Source of the DNA: Bugula neritina
Lineage: Eukaryota > Bryozoa > Gymnolaemata > Cheilostomatida > Bugulidae
Length of the DNA stretch: 64,000 nt
NCBI GenBank assembly: GCA_964035545.1
Contig: OZ037769.1
Location: 17,241,633-17,305,632, forward strand
Reading direction: 5' to 3'
The notes beneath the pieces are model-generated. The model was not told the DNA's origin, searched no databases, and worked only from the letters and a program-made list of their open reading frames with translations. Shown piece after piece: positions 36,236 to 46,418 of this stretch. A program made the position numbers and the translations under genes. The number at the start of each line of letters is the position of its first letter. Within the stretch, counting starts at the first letter, position 1.

Positions 36236-38537
36236 GGTATTTGAGTATTGATATATGGAGATCACAATACACTTCTAGTCAAATCCCCATTATTACTATT
36301 TACCTGCAAGTTAATAGTATTGTTATCAAAGTTTGAAGTAAACAAAACCTGACTATGAAAACATTTAGTAGAAAAGCTATGATTGCGGTTAAAACATTTT
36401 TGGTTAAAATTAATGTTTTAAAAACTGACCACAGGTAGTTAGGGTCCAGCAAGATTATCAATAAATTGGTAGCCGATCCAACTTTCTAATATCTGCGCAG
36501 GCTGTAGTGAGTATTTCCATGTGTGAAATGCACTAAGTTAAATGCAACAGCTCAGGATTTGTCATATTTTGCCACACTCTTTGTTCTTTTATTCAAAGGA
36601 GTTATACATGTTATGTTGCAAAGAAGCTAAAATACAATACTACATGATAAAAACATGCTATTTTAACACTATTAGTAATACCAATAGTAACATTTTTATT
36701 ATCCACTGAACTCTCAGTTAGCATACTGATACTCTCACAAACAGTTTACTAGTGAGGCAATGTTCAGACAATATAGAAACGAATGATTAAATGCCTACAT
36801 TTACATACATTAATTTTTAGCATACCATATTTTTAATTTAGAGTATAGGCTTTTCTCAGTTTCTCCATGACTGTATCTACCATTATAATCGTATAAGTAT
36901 TACTATTAGTATTATGGCTAGTAAGACCAAGTGTAACTGAAAGTATTACTGTAGTTATACTTAAACTTATAGTTATACTAATCTTTATACTGTAATACAG
37001 TATTACCAATAGTTCTATCACTATGACTGTATGAGTATGACTCATTGACTGAGTATTAACTATTGAGATTAATTTGAAACTATGAATTCAAAAAACATTT
37101 CATTTTAATTATTTAAATTCAACAAATAAAAATAATACTTGCTCATATAAAATAAATATTTTTAAATTTATTCTTAATGACTATTATTATTTGTATTAGT
37201 ATTACTATTAGTATGAGCATGACTATCTTATTATCCGTATGATAATGACACATCTTTTCATTTTCACTTTCTCATTGACATTCAGTCTGACTCCGACTCA
37301 TTTTGATTTTGATTTTACTTTAATCAATAACTAGTCTTATTTAACTTCTAAAACCTAAACAGTAGTAAAAAGAGTCAATAGCTTTAAAACTAAATGTCAT
37401 AGACTCAATATGAATAGCAGCGCTGAGAGTCATGAGTATACTATGAAAAATTCTGATTACTACAACTATAAAGCACAGGGTCCTACATTTAAACCACTAA
37501 ATGCACGCTTCCGGTATATTTGAACACATTCATGCTCGAGAGTGATGCCGCACAGTACAACGACTGTGAGTGCTTAGTGATAGTTGCCAGTATGTTAGTC
37601 GCACGGAGTGCCTAGTGAGATATCAGTTAAACTGTAAATAGTAAAAGACGTAGTCAAGCGTCGCCTCCCTAGCGCTACTCTCCGCAATAGCCTGCGAAGA
37701 CATAGCGACAATCGTGAGTAAATCGCGAATAAGGCACAGTCGTAATACTTGTACTCTCTCAACCAATTGCAGTAAAGCATTTTCTGCCTAACGCGTAGCA
37801 ACCAATAACCAAATTTGCTAGCTTTACCAGACCCGTTCAACTTGATACACTAACAGGGCTAAAGCTAATTTGTTAATACATAGCATGCAAGTTTACTAAA
37901 AATATAGATTTGCATTAAATTTAAATAGATTCAACAACGCAATTTAGCCATACTAATAACGAGGATAACTTTTAGACGGGTAGTTTAGTTCTTCTAAGAG
38001 AAGACAACTCGATAGTTGATGGACTGCGTTAGCAAATCTGTATGCTATTATATAATCCGTTGGTGGAGTTGCACTATCTTACTACTGCCAAGTGGCCTTT
38101 GGCTAATTACTATGGATACCAAATAGCAAAATTTGAATATTTTCTCTTAGAACTGTTTATAGTCACCAGCAAATCAAAATATTCTCAAATTTATTCAATT
38201 TTTCAAATGAATAAACAAAATCATTCTAATATCCTAATTTTCTGCTCCACAAATGCACAGGTTATAAAAAAGTATAAAAATTACTAGATTGAGCTGAATC
38301 AAAGAGTATATATGTTCAGTGTAAGCTCACAATTTGTTATCAGTCAAAAAATGCAAAATGCCACAGCGAAGTCCGAAATAGACACACAGTATATTACAGA
38401 TATATACAATGTTAGAACAGCAACTCAACATGAGTGGAAATTTGATAGATATTATGAAAACTGTGGGACTTGTAATGGTAAGAAGACAAATTTGAAATGA
38501 GCAAATTGTTTAGAAGCAAGAGAAGAGTCAGAGAGAT
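36236..38537. other. Intergenic region, no gene supported
   Basis: Mostly AT-rich, with TACTATTAGTATTA-like simple sequence around 36900-37210. A somewhat GC-richer part at 37500-37860 could be regulatory. Open frames up to 81 codons (38042-38287) have no splice or composition support. Confidence 0.55.
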
Positions 38538-39815
38538 TCACGCGTCATACGAGGACATTGCATCATCCGACAGATCACTGACAGCGTTGGTTATGGGAGT
38601 CATATACTGAGCGGGTTGACCCTCCATCTTTTCCTGGTACAAGTGGAAAGCGAATGCCAGACAGGAAGCGAGTTTACGGGCGCTCTTTGAAGAGTCACAC
38701 GCGTAGACATGACAGTCTAACTTCTTGCTGCGAGAAGACATTTCTCTCACCATGATGAAGCAGAATATGCGAGGAAAGTTCTGGTCCTGTGACCCATAGG
38801 AGATGAACTTGATGGGGATAGACACACTCTCAAACAGCTTCACTTTGTTACGCTTGTGAGGCACCATATGCAGCCCCTCCTCCGACACTTCCATCTTGAC
38901 GAGAGGCAAGTCAGAGCCCCTGGGCATCTGATTAACCACCTCCACAACCTCCTCCACCGGCCCCTGTATGTACTTAGCACCTCCGTAGCCCTTAGACGGC
39001 TTGCTACCCATGTACTTCACAATAAAAGTCTGTGGCAGAGTGGGGTACTGCTCACCGCCCCCGACTGTGTTTTGATTTTCATCAGATTTCTTTACAGGCT
39101 TGAAAATTTTTAATATCTTTGAACTTTTCTGGTTTTGAGACTTGTCGTCGAGAGGTTTAGGGTGCGACAGCACTCCTTCTTCGGCAGCATAGACGTCCTG
39201 CAGTCTGTACTGCTGACCTTTGCCGAGGGTTGTCTGAATTTCTTGATCACGCAATTTAGGTTTGGGTTTTACAGTTTTCTCTCGAGGTCTGGGGCTAGGA
39301 TCATTGCCTACAACATTGAACAACCTCAGTATGCCTTGAGCCAAAGCTATCCCTCTCAGACTACCTGAGTACACACCTAGACTACCTGAGTATACACCTA
39401 GACTACCTGAGTACATACCTAGACTACCTGAACCACTGTCTCTACTAGAACCGCTGAGACGTCTCTTCACCTTCTTGTCCTTGTAACTCTCCTCTGAGGT
39501 CACCGAGTAGGTCTCGCTCTTCTCCAGAGCTTCCGTCTCTTCGTACGACAGAACCGGTACGTCTGCATCCACCACTATTGACCTTCTCGCCTGCAAAGGT
39601 CAGCATACTAGCCTGTGTACCTACTACTACTAGTACTACTACTATTACTACTGCTAATACTACTACAACAACTACTACTACTACTACTACTACTACTGCT
39701 ACTACCACTACTACTGCTACTACTACTATTACTACCACTGCTACTACCACTACTACTGCTACTATTACTGTTACTACCACTACTACTACTACTACCGCTA
39801 CCGCTACCGCTACCG

Positions 39816-39855
<40 letters not shown>

Positions 39856-41194
39856 CACTACTACTACTTAGAGATGAGACAACTGCCAGTTAGTACAGAG
39901 TAGACAGAGGAAATAGTCGCAGAGTACTACTGACTAGAAGATGTTTACTCAGAGTGAATATGCTAACAGATTACTAGATGCAGTTTTGTGATAATCTGCA
40001 AGTGATAGCCACTTCACTGAATTGTCAATACAATACACATTATTAGAGTAGTGTTGATAGAATAGCAGTGTTGAATGGCTGAGAAGTATTGTATATTAGT
40101 AAAAGTGTTATATAATACATTAGTAATATTAGTAAAGGAATGTATAATATATAATCATAGCAAACACACTCTTATAGTAACTACTCTGTATCCCTCCACC
40201 TCTCTTCTACAATTAGCCCCTCACAGTTTATAGTAGCTATGATCCACCCCCTGACTATTCATGGTAAATTTGATCCACCCCCTCTGTGCAGACTAGTACG
40301 TCATAAACTAACTTATGACTCACGAATATTACGACCTTGAGCTATCCTGAGTGAATTCTGGTTGGTCTGAAGGCCCCCTCCCCCCTAACATCAACTGACG
40401 GAGTGTTCTACTAGTTAGTAGTGACTGTGTGTTCTACTAGTTAGTAGTGACTGAGTGTTCTACTAGTTAGTAGTGACTGTGTGTTCTACTAGTTAGTAAT
40501 GACTGTGTGTTCTACTAGTTAGTACTGACTGTGTGTTCTACTAGTTAGTAGTGACAGAGTGTTCTACTAGTTAGTACTGACTGTGTGTTCTACTAGTTAG
40601 TAGTGACTGTGTGTTCTACTAGTTAGTAGTGACTGAGTGTTCTACTAGTTAGTAGTGACAGAGTGTTCTACTAGTTAGTACTGACTGTGTGTTCTACTAG
40701 TTAGTACTGACTGTGTGTTCTACTAGTTAGTAGTGACAGAGTGTTCTACTAGTTAGTACTGACTGTGTGTTCTACTAGTTAGTAGTGACTGTGTGTTCTA
40801 CTAGTTAGTAATGACTGTGTGTTCTACTAGTTAGTAGTGACTGAGTGTTCTACTAGTTAGTAGTGACTGTGTGTTCTACTAGTTAGTAATGACTGTGTGT
40901 TCTACTAGTTAGTACTGACTGTGTGTTCTACTAGTTAGTAGTGACAGAGTGTTCTACTAGTTATTAGTGACTGTGTGTTCTACTAGTTATTAGTGACCGA
41001 GTGTTCTACTAGTTATTAGTGACTGAGTGTTCTACTAGTTATTAGTGACAGTGTATTAGTACCTTTAATCTCTCTCGCTTCAGAGTGCCGATGTGCAGTC
41101 TGTCTATGATGTCATCAAGGTCATGGGGGTCAGCACTAGCCGACACACGCGCTGCTGCCTCATGATTCGTACTCTTCTTATGAGACGCTGCCAT
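38538..41194 (-). CDS. PTB/PID-domain adaptor-like protein
   Basis: Two coding exons: 41063-41194 (ATG at 41194, with an in-frame TAG 12 nt upstream) and 38538-39590, joined in phase 0; 394 residues. The C-terminal half (about residues 232-364) has the layout of a phosphotyrosine-binding/PID domain: TFIVKYMGSKP, GPVEEVVEVVNQM, PLVKMEVSEEGLHMVP, then the FESVSIPIKFISYG strand, FPRIFCFIMVRE, LDCHVYACDSSKSARKLA and the closing helix SCLAFAFHLYQEKM. PTB domains bind NPxY-type peptides in receptor tails. The N-terminal half is Ser/Lys-rich and includes a tandem 7-residue repeat (SGSLGVY). I cannot assign it to a named family such as FAM43, NUMB or LDLRAP1. The single intron carries a TAC trinucleotide tract and a 26-bp minisatellite. 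Confidence 0.85.
39360..39430. repeat. 21-bp repeat inside the PTB protein's coding exon
   Basis: Three and a half copies of a unit containing GACTACCTGAGTACACACCT, encoding SGSLG(M/V)Y on the minus strand. Copies are nearly identical at the DNA level. Confidence 0.92.
39614..39868. repeat. (TAC)n trinucleotide microsatellite with GCTACC interruptions
   Basis: About 85 trinucleotides immediately upstream of exon 38538-39590 on the minus strand. Open in several frames (poly-Val, poly-Thr, poly-Leu), but it lies in the intron between the acceptor at 39591 and exon 41063-41194. Confidence 0.97.
40397..41052. repeat. 26-bp minisatellite, about 25 copies, PTB gene intron
   Basis: Unit GTGTTCTACTAGTTAGTAGT plus GACTGT, with GACAGA and ATGACTGT variants arranged in recurring order. 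The array stops about 10 bp from the 5' splice site of exon 41063-41194. Confidence 0.98.
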
Positions 41195-41739
41195 GTCAGC
41201 CTGCTAACAGCGAGAAGAGTTGCCATGACTACCAGTGTAAACAACTCTGGGAGGTGTATAGGTTGTTCAGACAATAGAGCCAGTAGCTTCATATAAATAC
41301 TACGATACTGAGTGAGAATGCCTGCACTTGCTGAGTAGACCAATAAAGACAGATAAGCTGATAAGTCGTACTACAGACTACACTAATTCCGTCACTTTAA
41401 CAGACCTTCTCACACAACAGTACCTCTGCCACTGATTGAGATAGTACTATCAGCATACTCCTACAGCCGGTGGGAGGCCACAGTGCTGTTTAAGGTACAC
41501 ACTAGCCCCTATCTCTACAACCTGGACCAGGTTATACAGCATAAGTTATTAGTATTGAAGTTATATATTTACCTTGAGACATGGTGACTAGAGAGTAGAG
41601 AGTGAGATGTGGGTGTAGCTCAAGTTGAGAAAAGAACCTCCAAGGCAAGAGAACACAGCTTGCAGTAATAGATTTATTTCTTATTCAGACTAACAATGTT
41701 GATTTGTCTGGTTAGGAGCATCAATATGGCAGCTGTGTA

Positions 41740-41890
41740 GTGAGTAGAGTGAGTCAAGGTGACTGTTAGTATGTAGTATCTAGTATCTAGTCAGTAGAGT
41801 GAGTCAAGGTGACTGTTAGTATGTAGTGTCTAGTATCTAGTCAGTAGAGTGAGGCAAGGTGACTGTTAGTATGTAGTGTCTAGTACCTAG
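41740..41890. repeat. About 54-bp tandem repeat, nearly three copies
   Basis: Unit includes GTCAGTAGAGTGAG, CAAGGTGACTGTTAGTATGT and AGTGTCTAGTATCTA. Confidence 0.9.
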
Positions 41891-42285
41891 TCAGTACCTT
41901 ACAGTAAGAGTTCAGTCAGTAGAGTGAGTGAGAGAGTCACGCCAGCTCCTAGCTCCTTCCACTGATGTAATAATACTATACATGCCGTATCTTATTATGA
42001 TCATAGTTGACTGAGCAAACACAAAAGCCACTTTGCACCTATTGAATAAGAAGGGTGGGGACTCCCTATACAACAATACCAACGACAACAACCACCACGC
42101 TAACCTTCAACTACAATGCAGCAATTATTTCAAATATTTGCATCGAAAGACAGGTTATAAAAACAGTAGCTGATTGAGAAAGCTTCACTGCATTGAAACC
42201 ATGTAAATAAGTATTGTGTAGGCGAATTTTGGGATGGTATTATGTAATATATGTGTTCATGTTTGCATACACAGTATATCACACA

Positions 42286-43076
42286 AAATATTACATAGTA
42301 TATTATACAGTATATTACACAGTATATTATACAGTAAAATATTATACAGTATATTACACAGTATATTATACAGTATAATATTATACAGTATATTACACAG
42401 TATATTATACAGTATATTATACAGTATATTATACAGTATATTATATCAGTATATTATACAGTATATTATACAGTATAATATACAGCATAATATACAGTAT
42501 ATTATACAGTATATTACACAGTATATTACACAGTATATTATACAGTATATTATACAGTATATTACACAGTATATTACACAGTATATTACACAGTATATTA
42601 TACAGTATAATATACAGCATAATATACAGTATATTATACAGTATATTATACAGTATATTATACTGTATATTATACTGTATAATATACTGTATAATATACT
42701 GTGTAATATACTGTGTAATATACTGTATAATATACTGTATAATATACTGTGTAATATACTGTGTAATATACTGTATAATATACTGTATATTATGCTGTAT
42801 ATTATACTGTATAATATACTGTATAATATACTGATATAATATACTGTATAATATACTGTATAATATACAGTATATTATACAGTATATTACACAGTATATT
42901 ATACAGTATATTATACAGTATATTACACAGTATATCATACAGTATATTATACAGTATATTACACAGTATATTATACAGTATATTACACAGTATATTATAC
43001 AGTATATTATACAGTATATTACACAGTATATTATACAGTATATTACACAGTATATTATACAGTATATTATACTGTA
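42286..43076. repeat. AGTATATTATAC array with an internally inverted block
   Basis: About 65 copies of a 10-12 bp unit AGTATATTATAC. From about 42660 to 42860 the units run in the opposite orientation (TATACTGTATAA), then return. The array can therefore fold on itself. Long Tyr/Ile/Gln readings on both strands are artefacts. Confidence 0.95.
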
Positions 43077-43392
43077 TACAACAGAGCTGAGAATACCTTC
43101 AGCTTCAAGGACTCAATGAAAGTGAGTGTTGCAAATGGATAGATATGACATACTCAATACTCTATACTCTATAGTCTACAGTCTATACCACATACTCTAT
43201 ACTCTATACCACATAGTCTATAGTCTATGGTACATACTCTATATTCTATACAATTTCTTCTGTTGTCCAATCACAGCTGGTCTTACATCATAAACTAGCC
43301 AATTAGCTTTATTTCCACCACAACCCACGGCTAAAACATTTCATTCAACAAAGTTGACCCACTTTTTAAAAAGGGATAGAGGCAGATAAAAA

Positions 43393-43590
43393 CAGCAATA
43401 TATATAATATGACTATATACTCTACATACTGTTAGAATATGACTGTATACTATACATACTGTTATAATATGACTGTATACTCTACACACTGTTAGAATAT
43501 GACTGTATACTCTACATACTGTTAGAATATGACTATATATTCTACACATTGTTATAATATGACTGTATACGCTACGTACTGTTATATGAC
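43393..43590. repeat. 32-bp tandem repeat, about six copies
   Basis: Unit like TTATAATATGACTGTATACT plus CTACATACTG. Confidence 0.92.
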
Positions 43591-43735
43591 TACATTATAA
43601 TTTACATACACAATGCAATGAGTCTCCTATTTTCTATATGAAATAGAGTAGTTTATTTACGCCTAATTTATCTCGAAGAACTAAACATATCACGTAACAT
43701 TACAAGGCTCACATTATAGCAGTATACGCCCCAGC

Positions 43736-43888
43736 ATGCATAGCTCTAGTACACAATACCGTACCATCATATACTGCATAGCTCTAGTACACAATACCGT
43801 ACCATCATATACTGCATAGCTCTAGTACACAATACCGTACCATCATATAATGCATAGCTCTAGTACACAATACCGTACCATCATATAC
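43736..43888. repeat. 39-bp tandem repeat, four copies
   Basis: Unit contains GCATAGCTCTAGTACACAAT and ACCGTACCATCATATACT; copies are nearly identical. Confidence 0.95.
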
Positions 43889-44218
43889 TTTATTCCCACA
43901 GCAATGGTGAGTTTGAAGCCTAATAAAGTTATAAATACTCTCGGAATGAAAAGGGCAGAATGTTCTCACATCAGACTTATGTATTTCACACTCAATGTTA
44001 CTAGAGAGGATTATTTAGTCTGAAGATCTTACTGATCATTTTCCCATTGACTTGATACTTTGATAAACTTTCAACAGCAGCACACAACAAAGAGCAACAA
44101 GTAAAACTAATCTTGGAAAATTATTTCTTGCTGAAGTGAAAAGAAAATGAGCTGTTTGTTAACTAAACAACGAGCAGTAAATTAATTGGCATACAAAATG
44201 TATTATTGAACTGAGAAA

Positions 44219-44224
44219 TTTATT
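44219..44224 (-). promoter_or_regulatory. AATAAA polyadenylation signal of the ADAM gene
   Basis: TTTATT on the plus strand, about 105 nt beyond the stop codon at 44329. Confidence 0.6.
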
Positions 44225-44328
44225 TTTTTCAAAAATGCATTTGTAGAAAATCAAAGATAAAAAGAAACGTTTTCAACTGAAACCATCGGAATAAAAGTGG
44301 AAAAGTTTAACATCCTGTGAGCACTTGA

Positions 44329-46143
44329 CTACCGGGAGAGACTTCTGTTTGCTTCATTATAAGTGAAATATGCAGCATCCCCGAAGGCAGAGGACCTGGC
44401 GCGGCCGGATCGAGGTTGAGATATGCTCGACATCGGATATATGCTCCGCTGTCTCTTTCTCGCATTCTCCAACTTAACTTTGGTGTAGAACACTGCGCCT
44501 AGGATGAATATCAAGAAGCTGGACAGAATGATGATGACTTTAATCCAGCCACCATACAGCTGGGACCACGACAGCTGCACACCCGGGGTTGAAACGACCT
44601 TCTGCCGAGGTTTGTACGTAATATTGCAGTTCCGCTGCAGAGAGTTTTTAAAAGTGTATAATTTCGTTCTGGAGACACACTCTCCATATTGACACCATCT
44701 ACCATCAAACCCACAGGCCACACCGTTCAAGGCCGGCAGACCCTTTTTAATAGCGCAGTCATCCTTTATCTTTGTATTTGAGCAAAACACACCTTTACAA
44801 AAGCCGATACCCTCGGTGTCAAACTGGCTCCTGGCACAAGCCTTGAAGTGAGCGCCCTCTGTCAGTCTGCAGTAGTCATCAATAGTCACGAGCTGACCTA
44901 ATTGCATGCTCTTATACGCTGCCAAAGACAGGATACTGCTGTTAGCTGGTCTCCGCTGTAAACAGCTCTCTCGCTTCATTATGTAATACATCTGAGCAAG
45001 GCTGCAGCACGAGAAGACAAATGAAAACTCTGGATTATTTTTATTGAATGTTTTTCCCATTAGCATGTCCACAGTTGACCCGCAATCAATAAACAGACCG
45101 TCATGTTCAGACCCAAATATATGGCCCAACTCGTGTATCAGCGTGAAGAACGAGGAATATCCAAATCTCTCCTCGATTACGGCTACCGCAGTGCGACCGC
45201 ATACACTATGCGGAAATGCCCCTCCGATGGTGCGCTGCCCGCTCTTCCCTGCAAGGTCATGTGCCACAAAGGTCACCGATGCTGCAATGTTGTTGTAGTT
45301 AGAGGATACAGATTTAGTTAAGGATATAGCATACTGTGCAGCTTTAGAAATGGGCAATGTTGGCACACCATTCTTCAACTGAACAAATTGATCAAAATAC
45401 GAGCTATTACCATCCTTTGAGATGACCAAGATGTCTACAACAGATACATCTATAGTCATCCCGTCGTGATCAATGTCCAGGAAGAGTTGCTGGTTGGCCG
45501 ACATGACATTCATATAGTAATCTCTTACTTGGTCACACAGATTCTCAGTGTTGATTTCTTGGTGACAGCAAGTGGGCCACTGCCTCTTACAATGTTCTTC
45601 AACCGTGGTGCTGTCAATCATGACCAACACAGGAACATAGAAATCCCGGTGCGAACCACCTCCTTGCTCCGCAATAGACATGTGGGGTGGATAGCGAATA
45701 GATCGATGTCTTCTACTAGACGCATCTTCAACTCGGTCAATGAAATGGCCGTCCACTGTACTTTTGTGCACAGAAGTTTCAGTTATATTACAGAGGTCCT
45801 GCATGCATACTACTTCCAAAATAGAATTCGTGTCTGATACGAAAAAGCCAGTAACCGTTACACCATTGTCACTCTGACGTATCGCAAGGAAAGTGTGACG
45901 ACGATCATCCCGACAATAATGCACTGCGTCCTTCGAACTTCCTTTAGAATAAACGATGGTGCGAATAGTTTCATCTGCATTCACAGCTTCAAAAGTCAGC
46001 AGAAATATCTGAGTCTCACTGTCAGCTACGTTTTTGGATATTCTTTGAAGAAAATACTTGTAGAGAGAGCCGAGTGCCAAGCCATGCTGGATTTGTAACA
46101 ACATTAGAACTGATAACCAACTTCTACCTCCCACAGACTTCAT
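44329..46143 (-). CDS. Membrane-anchored ADAM/ADAMTS-like (M12B) zinc metalloprotease, intronless
   Basis: One uninterrupted reading frame. I start at the ATG at 46143 (604 residues) because it gives a good signal peptide (MKSVGGRSWLSVLMLLQIQH); an ATG at 46221 adds 26 residues. Order: signal peptide, prodomain with a furin-type RRHR site (about 144-147), reprolysin catalytic domain from DFYVPVLVMID, zinc site HELGHIFGSEHD (about 337-348: ligands H337, H341, H347, catalytic E338), and a candidate Met-turn DMLMG. A Cys-rich region follows (CRLTEGAHFKACARS, FCKGVFC, GVACGFDGRWCQYGECV) that resembles the ADAMTS post-catalytic region. Then come a hydrophobic segment (VIIILSSFLIFILGAVFY, about 536-553) and a basic Ser/Arg-rich cytoplasmic tail. 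No thrombospondin repeat and no RGD-type disintegrin loop are seen. Likely a type I surface sheddase; the substrate is unknown. Confidence 0.9.
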   Translation of the reverse strand: MKSVGGRSWLSVLMLLQIQHGLALGSLYKYFLQRISKNVADSETQIFLLTFEAVNADETIRTIVYSKGSSKDAVHYCRDDRRHTFLAIRQSDNGVTVTGFFVSDTNSILEVVCMQDLCNITETSVHKSTVDGHFIDRVEDASSRRHRSIRYPPHMSIAEQGGGSHRDFYVPVLVMIDSTTVEEHCKRQWPTCCHQEINTENLCDQVRDYYMNVMSANQQLFLDIDHDGMTIDVSVVDILVISKDGNSSYFDQFVQLKNGVPTLPISKAAQYAISLTKSVSSNYNNIAASVTFVAHDLAGKSGQRTIGGAFPHSVCGRTAVAVIEERFGYSSFFTLIHELGHIFGSEHDGLFIDCGSTVDMLMGKTFNKNNPEFSFVFSCCSLAQMYYIMKRESCLQRRPANSSILSLAAYKSMQLGQLVTIDDYCRLTEGAHFKACARSQFDTEGIGFCKGVFCSNTKIKDDCAIKKGLPALNGVACGFDGRWCQYGECVSRTKLYTFKNSLQRNCNITYKPRQKVVSTPGVQLSWSQLYGGWIKVIIILSSFLIFILGAVFYTKVKLENARKRQRSIYPMSSISQPRSGRARSSAFGDAAYFTYNEANRSLSR

Positions 46144-46418
46144 AATCTTATATCCACATAGAATTTCTAAATAGAAGAGTGTTGCAGGGGCGCACTGAAA
46201 TGCGATAGTCAAACCCAACAATGCCCTAATTTATCTGACATTCCTAAAATACCTATTGCACCAACAGTTTTTTGAGATTACATATTTTATTGTACCAACA
46301 GTCTTATGAGATTACTTATTTTCTTAGTCTAGATTTTAAATACCTTCCCCTAACTCTCAACTGGTCAAAACCCTAAGGCTAAGATTGTTTACATGTGCTG
46401 GAGTGAAGGAAAACAATA

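Larger units (their letters stand above)
41195..44218. other. Repeat-rich intergenic region between the PTB gene and the ADAM gene
   Basis: No coding exon supported. It holds four separate tandem arrays (listed individually) and the PTB gene promoter. At about 41573-41582 the minus strand has a short ATG-containing segment followed by GTAAAT, possibly a 5' UTR exon, but it does not join exon 41063-41194 in frame. Confidence 0.55.

Noticed and set aside
36833-38500. ORFs of 62-81 codons in the 36.2-38.5 kb spacer
   Set aside because: AT-rich composition, no recognisable domain and no in-phase splice partners.
39445-39893. Poly-Val, poly-Thr and poly-Leu frames of 92-137 codons
   Set aside because: They come from a TAC trinucleotide microsatellite in the PTB gene intron, next to the acceptor at 39591.
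41573-41582. Minus-strand ATG TCT CAA G followed by GTAAAT as a first coding exon of the PTB gene
   Set aside because: Joining it to the acceptor before 41194 puts a TGA right after the junction, and the ATG at 41194 has its own upstream in-frame stop. At most a 5' UTR exon.
42234-42938. Open reading frames of 165-201 codons on both strands
   Set aside because: They consist only of Tyr/Ile/Gln/Asn repeats from a 10-12 bp satellite; there is no start context, splice support or domain.
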